Positions 1 through 8,331 of a DNA stretch of 64,000 bases are shown here, in pieces. The translations under genes and the position numbers were made by a program. The DNA comes from Neoroseomonas terrae (GTDB lineage Bacteria; Pseudomonadota; Alphaproteobacteria; Acetobacterales; Acetobacteraceae). The notes under the pieces were generated by a model that searched no databases, was not told the origin of the DNA, and saw only the letters and a program-made list of their open reading frames with translations. Position 1 is the stretch's first letter. Each line of letters starts with the position of its first letter. Where the stretch lies: contig NZ_JAAEDI010000006.1 in the NCBI RefSeq assembly GCF_018129025.1, positions 1 to 64,000 on the forward strand. The letters run 5' to 3'.

Positions 1-1
1 G

Positions 2-1108
2 GCGCTGCCGGCGGCGGTCGCCCGCCCTGCCCTGCCTGCGCCGGACGCTGTCGCCGTCGCGGCCGCGCGGCAGGTCCTGGCGCGGGCGCGGCGGCCCGTC
101 GTGGTCGCCGGATTGGAAGCAGTGGATGCGGCCGACGAACTTCGCGCCCTGGTCGCCGCTCTCGGCTGCCCGGCGCTCGTCACCTACAAGGCCAAGGGCG
201 CGATCGCGGATGCCGACCCGCACTTTGCCGGCATCTTCACCTGCGGCGCGGCGGAAGGGCCGGTGCTCGATGCCTGCGACGCGGTCATCATGGTCGGCGC
301 CGATCCGGTCGAGTTCATCCCGAAGCCCTGGCGCTGGCCCGTACCGATCATCGAGGTGGCGACGGCGCCGCGGACCCTGCCCTACGCCGCGCCGGAAGCC
401 GCGCTGTCGGGCGCGATCGCGCCGGCGCTGGATGCGCTGGCTGGCGGCGTCACGCGCAGCGAATGGGACGCGCCGTCGATCGCCGCGCTGCGCGAGGCCT
501 GGCTGCTCACGCTCGCTAACGATCCGAGGCAGGGCGGCGGCATCGGGCCGCAGCGCATCGTCGAGATCACCCAGGCCGCCTGCGGGAAGGCCGGCTTCGA
601 TCCGCGCGTCGCTGTGGATGCGGGCGCCCACATGTTCCCCGCGACGACCTTCTGGCAGTGCAGGCGGCCTGGCGACCTGCTGATTTCCAATGGGCTCGCG
701 ACGATGGGCTTCGCGCTGCCGGCCGCCATTGCGGCGGCGCTCCACGACCCTGGGCGCGGTGCGCTCGCCTTCACCGGCGATGGCGGCCTGCTGATGGGGC
801 TCGGTGAATTGGCGACGGCGGCGGTGCTGGGCGTGAAGCTGGTTGTCGTGGTGTTCAATGACGCCACGCTCTCGCTGATCGACATCAAGAAGGAGAAGCG
901 CGACCTGCCCACGGGCGCACTGGGCTGGCCGCGCGCCGACCTGGCGGCTGCGATGCGGTCGATGGGGGGCATCGGGCTGACCGCCAACACCGAAGCGGAA
1001 CTCGCCGAGGCCGTCGCGGCCGCTTGCGCCGCGTCAGGCCCGGTGCTGATCGATGCCGCCGTCGATCCATCTGGCTATCCGGCCCAGATCAAGGCGCTGC
1101 GCGGGTAG
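2..1108 (+). CDS. Thiamine pyrophosphate-dependent enzyme, acetolactate synthase/benzoylformate decarboxylase-like (3' part)
   Basis: The frame is open from the first bases of the window, so the 5' end lies outside it; about 368 codons remain. The family decarboxylates or ligates 2-oxo acids using TPP. The visible part is the central nucleotide-binding-like domain followed by the C-terminal pyrophosphate-binding domain. That domain carries the GDG motif (FTGDGGLLMG) and the downstream Asn (VVFNDATLSL) that bind the Mg-diphosphate of TPP. The substrate cannot be told from this part. It lies 179 bp before an enolase-superfamily gene on the same strand, so the two may share a carboxylate catabolic pathway; that is inference. 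Confidence 0.85.
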   Translation, partial: ALPAAVARPALPAPDAVAVAAARQVLARARRPVVVAGLEAVDAADELRALVAALGCPALVTYKAKGAIADADPHFAGIFTCGAAEGPVLDACDAVIMVGADPVEFIPKPWRWPVPIIEVATAPRTLPYAAPEAALSGAIAPALDALAGGVTRSEWDAPSIAALREAWLLTLANDPRQGGGIGPQRIVEITQAACGKAGFDPRVAVDAGAHMFPATTFWQCRRPGDLLISNGLATMGFALPAAIAAALHDPGRGALAFTGDGGLLMGLGELATAAVLGVKLVVVVFNDATLSLIDIKKEKRDLPTGALGWPRADLAAAMRSMGGIGLTANTEAELAEAVAAACAASGPVLIDAAVDPSGYPAQIKALRG

Positions 1109-1287
1109 CGGAGCGCCGGGCCGATCCACGGGCGGTTCCTCGCCGGGGCCCGTGGGCGCCGTCTTCGCTCGCCGTGCCCTCACGGCAACCGCATCGCCGC
1201 AAAGCGCGCCGGCGTCTGGCTGACCTCGATTTGCAAACGGCCTGCCCGGCTGGCAGCGTCAGCGCAACGATGGAGGACAGCGCAACC

Positions 1288-2424
1288 ATGAAGATCGTCG
1301 ACGTCGAGGCTTTCCCGACCTCCTTTCCCCTGCCGCCGGGTGGCCCGAAGCTCGGGATCGGCCAGGCGGTGAAGCGCGATGCGGTGATGGTGAAGGTCAC
1401 CACCGAGGACGGCATCGTCGGCTGGGGCGAAAGCCATCATGGCCGGGCACATACGGCGATCGCGACTCTGATCCGCACGACGCTGCGGCAATTGGTGCTG
1501 GGCATGGATGCCTTCGACACCACGGGCATCAATGCGCGGATCTACAAGTACCAGCTCGCGAGCCACGGCATGGGCGCGGGCTGCGCCATGGCGATGTCGG
1601 GGCTCGACATGGCGATCTGGGACGCCAAGGCGAAGGCGCTGAAGCTGCCGCTGTACCGGTTGCTCGGCGGGTCGTCGCGGCCGGTGCCGGCCTATGCCGG
1701 CGGCGTCGCACTCGGCTACCAGGACCCGGCCGCGCTGATCGATGAGGCCGCGCCGCACATGGAAGCCGGCTACAGGGCGGTGAAGCTGCGCGTCGGCGAC
1801 ACGGTGAAGGACGACGTCGCACGCATGGAGGCGGTGCGCACCGCCTTCGGCGAGGCGGTAACCATCCTGACCGACGCCAATATCGGCTACTCCATCGACC
1901 AGGTGCGGCAGGTGATGCCGGAGATGGACCGGCTCAACATCGGCTGGCTGGAGGAACCCTTCCCCGCCCACGACCATCATCTCTACAGCCAGGCCCGCGG
2001 CTACGGCACCACGCCGCTCGCCGCGGGGGAGAACCACTTCACCCGCTACGAGTTCACGCGCGTGCTCGAGGACGGCGTCATCGCCATCTGGCAGCCCGAC
2101 CTGTCGAAATGCGGCGGCATCACCGAGGCACTGCGGATCGCGGGCATGGCGAGCGCCTTCAAGATCCCGATCCACCCGCACTCGTCCATGACTGGGGTGA
2201 ACCAGGCGGCGTCGATCCACTTCCTCGCCGCGATCGAGAATGGCGGGTATTTCGAGGCCGATATCTCGAAGGCGAACAAGTTCCGTGACGAGCTCGGCAG
2301 CGCGCCGTGGAAAATCGGCACGGATGGCAATGTGCGGCCGAACGAGGCGCCGGGCATCGGCGTCGAGATCGACGAGGGCTTCCTCGCCGCGCATCCGGCG
2401 ATCGAGGGGCCCGGCTACGTCTAG
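1288..2424 (+). CDS. Mandelate racemase/muconate lactonizing enzyme family protein (enolase superfamily)
   Basis: 378 aa, the usual length for the family. These enzymes abstract the proton alpha to a carboxylate using Mg2+. Visible ligands and bases, numbered from this start: Lys166 in VKLRVG, Asp196 in ILTDAN, Glu222/Glu223 in WLEEPF, Glu248 in GENH, then Asp271 in QPDLSK and the His-Pro-His at 296-298. The Asp-His dyad places it in the mandelate racemase subgroup; the exact substrate is unknown and sugar acid dehydratase is possible. ATG 1288 is chosen because GGAGGA lies 10 bases upstream; ATG 1270 is an in-frame alternative. Its stop codon overlaps that of the convergent Bug receptor gene. 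Confidence 0.9.
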   Translation: MKIVDVEAFPTSFPLPPGGPKLGIGQAVKRDAVMVKVTTEDGIVGWGESHHGRAHTAIATLIRTTLRQLVLGMDAFDTTGINARIYKYQLASHGMGAGCAMAMSGLDMAIWDAKAKALKLPLYRLLGGSSRPVPAYAGGVALGYQDPAALIDEAAPHMEAGYRAVKLRVGDTVKDDVARMEAVRTAFGEAVTILTDANIGYSIDQVRQVMPEMDRLNIGWLEEPFPAHDHHLYSQARGYGTTPLAAGENHFTRYEFTRVLEDGVIAIWQPDLSKCGGITEALRIAGMASAFKIPIHPHSSMTGVNQAASIHFLAAIENGGYFEADISKANKFRDELGSAPWKIGTDGNVRPNEAPGIGVEIDEGFLAAHPAIEGPGYV

Positions 2425-3392
2425 AGAGAGCGGTTGCGCGTCGCGGCGAGCACGATGGGTTCCCACTTCTCGCGTTCCGCCGCGCCGCGCGCCGCGAACT
2501 CCTCCGCCGTCGAATGCAACGTCGCCATGCCTTCGCGGGCAAAGGCGGCGATCACGTCGGTATCGGCGGTCGCGGCGTTGATCGCGCGGTTCAGCCGCGT
2601 GATGGTCTCGGGCGGCGTGCCCGGCGTGGTGAGCACCGCGAACCAGCCGCTGACCAGGAAGTCCCGGTAACCGAGTTCGACCATCGTCGACACCTCCGGC
2701 AGCACCGACAGCCGCTCGGGCGTCGGCGCGGCGAGCGCCCGCAACTTGCCGCTGCGGATATGCGGCAGCGCCGTCGGCGTGGTCGCGAAGCAATAGTCGA
2801 TGCGGCCGGCGAGGAGTTCCATCACGGCCGGGGCCCCGCCACGGAAGGGAACGGAGATGGTCGAAAGGCCCGCATCCTTGTCGAGCAGCAGGGCCGCGAG
2901 CCAGGGGCTCGACCCGATGCCGGGATGCGCCCAGCTTAACTCGCCGGGCCGCGCGCGGGCGGCGGCCACCAGTTCATCGACGCTGCGCCAGGGGCGGTCG
3001 GCCGGGACGACCAGGACGGTCATCACGTCTGCGACCAGCGACACCGGCGCAAGGTCGCGCATCGGCTTGATCGGGAAGTCAGGCTCGGCGATCGAGTTGA
3101 TGATGATCGTGCCCATGTTGCCGGTGGTGACGGCGGTGCCGTCGGGAATGGCGCGCATCACGGGGTCGAAGACGAGCATCCCACCCCCGCCCCCGCGATT
3201 TTCCACCACGACGTTCTGGCCGAGGCGCGTGGACATGCCCGGCGCGATCAGCCGGGCGGTCATGTCCTGCGAGCCGCCGGCGGCGGAGCCGACCAGCATG
3301 CGGATTGGGCGTCCGCCGCCCGCCTGGGCGCGGAGCGAGGCAGGGGCGGCAAGCGTCAGGGCAGCGCCCTGCAGCAGACGTCGCGTGATCAT
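2421..3392 (-). CDS. Bug family (TctC-like) periplasmic solute receptor
   Basis: 323 aa. Starts with ITRRLLQG and a hydrophobic stretch ending at Leu-Arg-Ala-Gln, a Tat-like signal peptide. The mature part has the Bug features: RMLVGSAAGGSQDMTARLIA near the N-terminus and a central SWAHPGIGSSP segment. Members bind carboxylates or similar small molecules for tripartite tricarboxylate transporters, but most Bug proteins are orphans, and no TctA/TctB membrane genes are seen here. ATG 3392 has GGGAGGA 7 bases upstream. A TetR-type palindrome lies about 45 bp upstream. The convergent enolase-superfamily gene shares its stop region, and the ligand may be that enzyme's substrate (inference). Confidence 0.9.
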   Translation of the reverse strand: MITRRLLQGAALTLAAPASLRAQAGGGRPIRMLVGSAAGGSQDMTARLIAPGMSTRLGQNVVVENRGGGGGMLVFDPVMRAIPDGTAVTTGNMGTIIINSIAEPDFPIKPMRDLAPVSLVADVMTVLVVPADRPWRSVDELVAAARARPGELSWAHPGIGSSPWLAALLLDKDAGLSTISVPFRGGAPAVMELLAGRIDYCFATTPTALPHIRSGKLRALAAPTPERLSVLPEVSTMVELGYRDFLVSGWFAVLTTPGTPPETITRLNRAINAATADTDVIAAFAREGMATLHSTAEEFAARGAAEREKWEPIVLAATRNRSL

Positions 3393-3434
3393 GGTGTTTT
3401 CCTCCCGCGCGGTACGGGTGCGCCGCACCACGAC

Positions 3435-3448
3435 CGACCGATCGGTCG
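3435..3448. promoter_or_regulatory. 14-bp perfect palindrome, TetR-type operator candidate
   Basis: CGACCGATCGGTCG reads the same on both strands and lies 43-56 bp upstream of the Bug receptor start, in the promoter position. ACCGA/TCGGT half-sites are typical of TetR-family operators. No TetR gene lies in the window, so the regulator would act from elsewhere. In GC-rich DNA a chance palindrome is possible. Confidence 0.5.
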
Positions 3449-3507
3449 ATTAGACGCCGCGGGCCTCTGCCAACGCAAGCAAGGCGCGCGGCCTCGCGCG
3501 GCAGTGA

Positions 3508-4095
3508 TCAGGTCGCTGCGGCGAGGATCACGTCGGGTGCGAGGATGCGGCGCAGCGCGAAGCCGTCCGGCGGTTCGGGCTGCACGATGGCGACGCCGTT
3601 CTCCGGAAACTCCTGCTGCGACAGCGGACGGCCCAGTACCAGGGCGAGCTTCTGGATATGCCCGACCAGCAGCGTGTTGGTGCCCGCCGCCGGCGCCGCT
3701 GTCAGCGCACGCCGTAGCGACGCTGCGGCCGCCGCCACATCGACGGTGTAGTCATCCGCGACGAGGTCCATCGTGACGTCGACGGGCATCCCGCGCGCCA
3801 TGATCGTCGCGGTGTCAGAGGCGCGGAAGACGGGGCTTGATCGAACCGCCCTGATCGGGATCGCCAGCCGTGCGAAGGTGGCGGAGACCTGCTCGGCCAG
3901 CCTGATGCCGGCCAGCGAGAGGTTGCGCTGTCCGGCGCGATCGCCAAGCCGCCCCGTATCCACCTGGCTGCGGTCGGTGACGCCGTGCCGCATGTACAGT
4001 ACGAAGCCACCGCTGCGCAGCTCAGCGACCCAGTCGGGCACGGCGGCACTCGCCGGCGCCGCCAGCGCCAGCAAAGCCAGGCTGCGACGCAGCAT
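3508..4095 (-). CDS. Histidine phosphatase family protein, SixA-like, exported
   Basis: 195 aa. An N-terminal signal peptide (LRRSLALLALAAPASA) is followed by the catalytic RHG triad motif in VLYMRHGVTD; the second catalytic His is in LLVGHIQKL. These enzymes form a phosphohistidine intermediate and remove phosphate from small molecules or proteins. The signal peptide suggests a periplasmic role, unlike the cytoplasmic phosphohistidine phosphatase SixA. ATG 4095 follows a GTG codon at 4098; a G-rich Shine-Dalgarno (GGGGGGA) lies upstream. It is monocistronic between two minus-strand genes, and the substrate is not predictable. Confidence 0.85.
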   Translation of the reverse strand: MLRRSLALLALAAPASAAVPDWVAELRSGGFVLYMRHGVTDRSQVDTGRLGDRAGQRNLSLAGIRLAEQVSATFARLAIPIRAVRSSPVFRASDTATIMARGMPVDVTMDLVADDYTVDVAAAAASLRRALTAAPAAGTNTLLVGHIQKLALVLGRPLSQQEFPENGVAIVQPEPPDGFALRRILAPDVILAAAT

Positions 4096-4249
4096 CACGC
4101 GATCCCCCCAAACGGTTTCGACCGCGTGGCGCGAGCGACATCGGCACGCGTCTCCGTCATCGTGACGAAGGCACGACGCCCGCCGATCGCCTCGCGCTCC
4201 ATGGTGGACGCGCCGCGCTCACCGGGGCACATCATGGGCAGGCTTCGCC

Positions 4250-5953
4250 TCACCCGGCGATGGCGTAGGCCGGGCGGCGCGGGTCAGCCCCGGCGCGGAC
4301 GAGGCCCGCCTTGGGGTCGGACATCACCGCCTCGACGCTGCCGGCGAGCCAGGTGATCTCGGGCCACTCCTTCACCTCATGCCCCCGCGCGGTCAGTTCG
4401 TCGCGCACGGCCTGGGGAATGCGAGCCTCCGCGGCGACGCGGGCGGGGAAGTAGTCGAAGGGCGCGAAGGAGGACGGGAAGGCATAGGAAGCGATGCGCG
4501 GCGCCTCGATGGCCTCCTGCAGTTCCATGCCGAAATGGAACACGTTCAGCATGACCTGCAGCATGGCCTGGATCTGCACGTCGCCGCCCGGCGTCCCGAA
4601 GGGCATGACGCCGCCATCTTCCGTGACAAGCATCGCCGGGTTCGGCGTCAGCCGCGGCCGCTTGCCCGGCGCGACACCGGACGGATGCGCCGGGTCGGGG
4701 CGCGACTGGCTGCCGCGGTTGGACGGGATCAGCCCCAGCCCCGGCACGACCGGCGAGTTCCACGACCCGTCCGAGGGCGTCGCGCTGAAGGCGTTGCCCC
4801 AGCGGTCCACCACGGCGACGTAGGAGGTATCGGCCTCGACCTTCGGCAGGTCGGTGCGCTGCGGGCCATCGGCCGGCGTGCCCTGGCCGAGCAGCGGCTC
4901 ATACATGGACGGGTGGGCGCGCTGCGGGTCGATCTGCCGTAGCCGGGCGTCGAGATGCTCCGGCGACAGCAGCCCGTCGAGCGGCACCTGCGTGTAGAGC
5001 GGGTCGCCGAAATGGTATTCGCGGTCGGCCATCGCCGCCTTAACGCATTCGGTCAGCAGGTGAAGGTAGTCGGCGGAATTATGCGCCATGCCGGAGAAGC
5101 CGGCGCGTTCCATCAGCAGCAGCGCCTGGGCGAGTGCCGGCCCCTGGCACCACGGGCCGCAGGTCAGCAGCGTATGGCCGCGCCACGGGCGGGCGACGGC
5201 GGGTTCCAGACGGGAGCGGAAGCCGGCCATGTCCTCCATGGACAGGAAGCCGCCCTCGGCCTGGATGAAATTCACGATCTCCCGCGCGATGTCGCCGCGA
5301 TAGAAGGCCGCGTGGGCCGCGGCGAGGCCCGCCATGCGCCCGCCCTTGGCGGCGGCGCGGCGTTCCTCGTCGACCATATAGGAGAGCGTGCGGGCGAGGT
5401 CGGACTGCACGAAGCGCTCGCCCACCTTCGGCGGCGCGCCGTTGGGCAGGAAGATCGCGGCGTTGGACGGGTAGCGCGCGTAGTCGGCCTGATGCAGCGC
5501 GACGGTCTCGGCCAGCAGCGGGAAGACGGCGTAGCCCTCCCCCGCATAGCGGATGGCGTATTGCGCGACGTCGCCGAAGCTCATCGTGCCGTGGCGTTCC
5601 AGGGCGGTGATCCAGGCGTCGGGCGCGGCCGGCACGACGGTGCGGCGGACGCCGGACGGGATCTTGCCGCCATGTTCGCGCATGAAGATGTCGGGCGGCA
5701 GGGAGCGCGGCCAGTGGCCGAGGCCGGCGATCGTCTCGACCGTGCCGTCGGCAAGGCGGATCATGATGGGTGCGACGCCGGCGACGTTGACCAGGTCCGG
5801 CAGCACCACGCCGAGCGCCATGCCGGCCGCACAGCCCGCATCGATGGCGTTGCCGCCGGCTTCCAGCACCGCGGCGCCGGCCGAGGCGGCAAGGTAATGC
5901 CCCGCCGAGACGGCGTGACGCGGACCGGAAAGCGTGGGGCGGCTGCTGGCCAT
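4250..5953 (-). CDS. Gamma-glutamyltransferase family protein
   Basis: 567 aa, the usual length for an unprocessed gamma-glutamyltranspeptidase. The proenzyme cleaves itself before a catalytic Thr; here this is Thr376 in EADTSYVAVVD. The small-subunit motifs TPSDGS, GSQSRPDP and FGTPGGDVQ follow. Family members hydrolyse or transfer the gamma-glutamyl group of glutathione and similar amides. The N-terminus from ATG 5953 (MASSRPTLSGPRHAVSAG) has no signal peptide, whereas classical GGT is periplasmic, so this may be cytoplasmic or act on another N-acyl amide. A GGAG lies 9-12 bases upstream of the start. Confidence 0.87.
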   Translation of the reverse strand: MASSRPTLSGPRHAVSAGHYLAASAGAAVLEAGGNAIDAGCAAGMALGVVLPDLVNVAGVAPIMIRLADGTVETIAGLGHWPRSLPPDIFMREHGGKIPSGVRRTVVPAAPDAWITALERHGTMSFGDVAQYAIRYAGEGYAVFPLLAETVALHQADYARYPSNAAIFLPNGAPPKVGERFVQSDLARTLSYMVDEERRAAAKGGRMAGLAAAHAAFYRGDIAREIVNFIQAEGGFLSMEDMAGFRSRLEPAVARPWRGHTLLTCGPWCQGPALAQALLLMERAGFSGMAHNSADYLHLLTECVKAAMADREYHFGDPLYTQVPLDGLLSPEHLDARLRQIDPQRAHPSMYEPLLGQGTPADGPQRTDLPKVEADTSYVAVVDRWGNAFSATPSDGSWNSPVVPGLGLIPSNRGSQSRPDPAHPSGVAPGKRPRLTPNPAMLVTEDGGVMPFGTPGGDVQIQAMLQVMLNVFHFGMELQEAIEAPRIASYAFPSSFAPFDYFPARVAAEARIPQAVRDELTARGHEVKEWPEITWLAGSVEAVMSDPKAGLVRAGADPRRPAYAIAG

Positions 5954-6186
5954 GGCTCGGGCGCTCCTATTGACCCGGCGGAGCCTCGGCGCGCTGCGAC
6001 CATGCGTCAACGGTGACTTGGCGGGACGCCTCGCCGCGGCAAGGATGCGGTTGCTTGAGGGACGCGCCAATCCGGCGCATCCCGGCACGGCCCGCATCTC
6101 GCCCGGCCACCCATCCAGCATGCTGTCATGGGGTGACCGGATGGGGTGCGGACCGGTGCTGCTCTTCACGACAAGGACGTACCGCC

Positions 6187-6972
6187 ATGGCCGACCCCGT
6201 ATTGCTGTCGATCGACGATCGCGGCATCGCCACCGCCACGCTCAACAAGCCCAGCAAGGGCAATGCGTATGACGAGGATCTGCTCGGCGCGCTGATCGCC
6301 GGGCTGGACAAGCTGCATGACGATGACAGCGTTCGTGCGCTGGTGATCCGCGGGGCGGGCAAGCATTTCCAGGCCGGGGCCGATCTCGACTGGCTGGCGA
6401 AGGCCGCGACCTATGGGCCGGAGCAGGCCTATGTCGCGTCGATGGCGACGACGACGGCCATGCAGAAGCTGAACGAGTTCCCGAAGCCGACCTTCGCCCT
6501 GGTCCATGGGGCCTGCTTCGGCGGCGGCTGCGGCGTGGTGTGCTGCGTGGATGTCGCGATCGCGACCCCGGACGCCATCTTCGGCCTCACGGAAGTGCGA
6601 GTCGGCGTCGCGCCCACCCCCATCAGCACGCATATGGTCCACGCCATGGGGGTCCGGCAGACTAGGCGCTACGCGATCACGGGGGAACGCTTCGATGCCG
6701 CGGAGGCGCTGCGGATCGGGCTGGTGCATGAGGTGGTCGCCGCGGACAAGGCCGATGCGCGACTCGCCGAGGTGATCGACCAGACCATGCTGTCCTCACC
6801 GACTGCCATTGCCATGACCAAGGACTCGTTCCTTGGGGCCAATGGGCTGAAGCTCTCGGCGCGCGAGATGTCGTTGCTGGCGCATGAATCCTGGATGCAG
6901 CGGGCCTCGGCCGAGGGCCGCGAGGGACTTGCCGCGTTCCGCGAGAAGCGGCGCCCGAACTGGTATCGCTAA
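6187..6972 (+). CDS. Enoyl-CoA hydratase/isomerase family protein, methylglutaconyl-CoA hydratase-like
   Basis: 261 aa, full length for the crotonase family. The oxyanion hole region GAGKHFQAGADLDWL and the GACFGGGCGVVC loop are present. The active-site segment FGLTEVRVGVAPTPIS resembles methylglutaconyl-CoA hydratases of leucine degradation more than short-chain enoyl-CoA hydratases. No leucine degradation genes flank it, so the pathway is uncertain. ATG 6187 has an AAGGA Shine-Dalgarno at about -10. The gene stands alone, divergent from the GGT-like gene, with a stem-loop 9 bp after its stop. Confidence 0.88.
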   Translation: MADPVLLSIDDRGIATATLNKPSKGNAYDEDLLGALIAGLDKLHDDDSVRALVIRGAGKHFQAGADLDWLAKAATYGPEQAYVASMATTTAMQKLNEFPKPTFALVHGACFGGGCGVVCCVDVAIATPDAIFGLTEVRVGVAPTPISTHMVHAMGVRQTRRYAITGERFDAAEALRIGLVHEVVAADKADARLAEVIDQTMLSSPTAIAMTKDSFLGANGLKLSAREMSLLAHESWMQRASAEGREGLAAFREKRRPNWYR

Positions 6973-6980
6973 GCGCGGAA

Positions 6981-7002
6981 GGGCGGTGCCGTTGCACCGC
7001 CC
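6981..7002 (+). terminator. Stem-loop after the enoyl-CoA hydratase gene
   Basis: A perfect 9-bp stem (GGGCGGTGC with GCACCGCCC) around a CGTT loop, 8 bases after the stop codon. No T-run follows, so it may be a weak or Rho-assisted terminator, or a 3' stabilising hairpin. Confidence 0.5.
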
Positions 7003-7136
7003 GCCGTACCAAATTCGTTTCGATGTAGCTACTTGCCCATCCAGCGGGCCGGAACGAGGTACGTGATGCAGCCTCCGGTTGCAGTCCGGCGCGGCGCTGC
7101 GCAACGTGGGGATGACTGCGGCAATTGTCGCAGGGT

Positions 7137-7154
7137 CTGTCATCGAACCATCAT
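7137..7154 (+). promoter_or_regulatory. Pho box upstream of pstS
   Basis: CTGTCAT-CGAA-CCATCAT has the 7-4-7 layout of a PhoB site. The first half matches the consensus CTGTCAT exactly and the second at 5 of 7. It lies 97 bp before the pstS start. The operon it controls ends in phoB itself, giving the usual positive feedback in phosphate starvation. The -10 element is not clear. Confidence 0.7.
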
Positions 7155-7250
7155 AAATTTGCAATCGGGAGGTCTTTCACCCCGCCTAGAAGCCGCCGCG
7201 TCGGTGCCTCCCTCGCGGGGTGCTGCTGTCACACGCATGGAGTAACTCTT

Positions 7251-8267
7251 ATGAACAGGCGGTCCCTCCTCCTTGGCGCCGGCGCGGCGCTGGCTCTCCC
7301 CGTCGTCGCGCGCGCCCAGGCTGCGCAGATCACCGGCGCCGGCGCGTCCTTCCCCAACCCGGTCTATCAGAAGTGGGCCGAGGCCGCCCGTGGGCCGACC
7401 AACATCCAGCTGAACTACCAGTCGGTGGGCTCGGGTGCGGGCATCAACCAGATCCGCAACCGCACCGTCGATTTCGGCGCCACCGACGCGCCGCTGTCCG
7501 CGCAGCAGCTGACCGAAGCCAACCTCCTGCAGTTCCCGACGGTGATGGGCTCGGTCGTGCCGATCATCAACGTCCCGGGCATCGAGAACGAGCAGCTCCG
7601 CCTGAACGGCGAAGTGCTGGCCGAAATCTTCCTCGGCAAGATCACCCGCTGGAACGACGCCAAGATCACGGCCCTGAACCCGGGCGTGAACCTGCCGGCG
7701 CTCGCGATCGCCCCGGTCTACCGTGCGGACGGTTCGGGCACGACCTTCGTGTTCACCTCCTACCTCACGGCGGTGTCGGCCGATTGGCGCGGTGGCCCGG
7801 GCTCGGCGACCTCGGTGCGCTGGCCGGTCGGCAACGGCGCGCGCGGCAATGAAGGCGTCGCGGGCGGCGTGCGCAACACGCGCGGCGGCATCGGCTATGT
7901 CGAGAACGCCTATGCCACGACGAACCGCCTCGTGACCGTGCAGCTCCGCAACAAGGCCGGCAACTTCGTGCGCCCGACGATGGACAACTTCCTCGCGGCC
8001 GCGTCGAACGCCGACTGGTCGGTGCCGGGCTTCGCGGCGAACATCATCGATCAGGCCGGTGCGAATTCCTGGCCCATCGTGTCCCCGACCTTCATCCTGC
8101 TGCCGACCAACCCGCAGGATGCGGCCCGCAGCGCCGCGGTGCGCCGCTTCTTCGACTGGGCCTTCACCAACGGCGACAACCTGGCCCGCGAGCTGGAATA
8201 CATCCCGCTGCCGGACGCGACGAAGACCGCGATCCGCCAGGCCTGGACGCGCCAGTTCGGCGCCTGA
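7251..8267 (+). CDS. pstS: Phosphate ABC transporter substrate-binding protein PstS
   Basis: 338 aa with a Tat-type signal (NRRSLLLGAGAALALP, cleavage near ARA-Q). It binds inorganic phosphate in the periplasm and delivers it to PstCAB. Diagnostic segments are ITGAGASFPNPVYQKW at the mature N-terminus, NYQSVGSGAGINQ, FGATDAPLS and YRADGSGTTFVF, which line the phosphate site. ATG 7251 is preceded by GGAG at 8 bases. It is the first gene of the pst operon. A strong palindrome with TTTT follows the stop, which would let pstS be transcribed more than the membrane genes. Confidence 0.96.
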   Translation: MNRRSLLLGAGAALALPVVARAQAAQITGAGASFPNPVYQKWAEAARGPTNIQLNYQSVGSGAGINQIRNRTVDFGATDAPLSAQQLTEANLLQFPTVMGSVVPIINVPGIENEQLRLNGEVLAEIFLGKITRWNDAKITALNPGVNLPALAIAPVYRADGSGTTFVFTSYLTAVSADWRGGPGSATSVRWPVGNGARGNEGVAGGVRNTRGGIGYVENAYATTNRLVTVQLRNKAGNFVRPTMDNFLAAASNADWSVPGFAANIIDQAGANSWPIVSPTFILLPTNPQDAARSAAVRRFFDWAFTNGDNLARELEYIPLPDATKTAIRQAWTRQFGA

Positions 8268-8274
8268 TCCAGAC

Positions 8275-8304
8275 GGGGCCCGGCCGATCGGCCGGGCCCC
8301 TTTT
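8275..8304 (+). terminator. Intercistronic hairpin with T-run between pstS and pstC
   Basis: A perfect 26-bp GC palindrome (arms GGGGCCCGGCCGA and its complement) is followed by TTTT. It starts 7 bp after the pstS stop. It looks like an intrinsic terminator, probably a partial one, because pstC has no obvious promoter of its own; it may also protect the pstS mRNA 3' end. Confidence 0.75.
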
Positions 8305-8331
8305 CCTCCCCCCTCGTGACGGGCCAATGAC

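Noticed and set aside
1180..2793. Open frame of 537 codons antisense to the enolase-superfamily and Bug genes
   Set aside because: It is Arg/Asp/Gly-rich low-complexity sequence, the usual mirror of GC-rich codon use, with no motif and no ribosome binding site.
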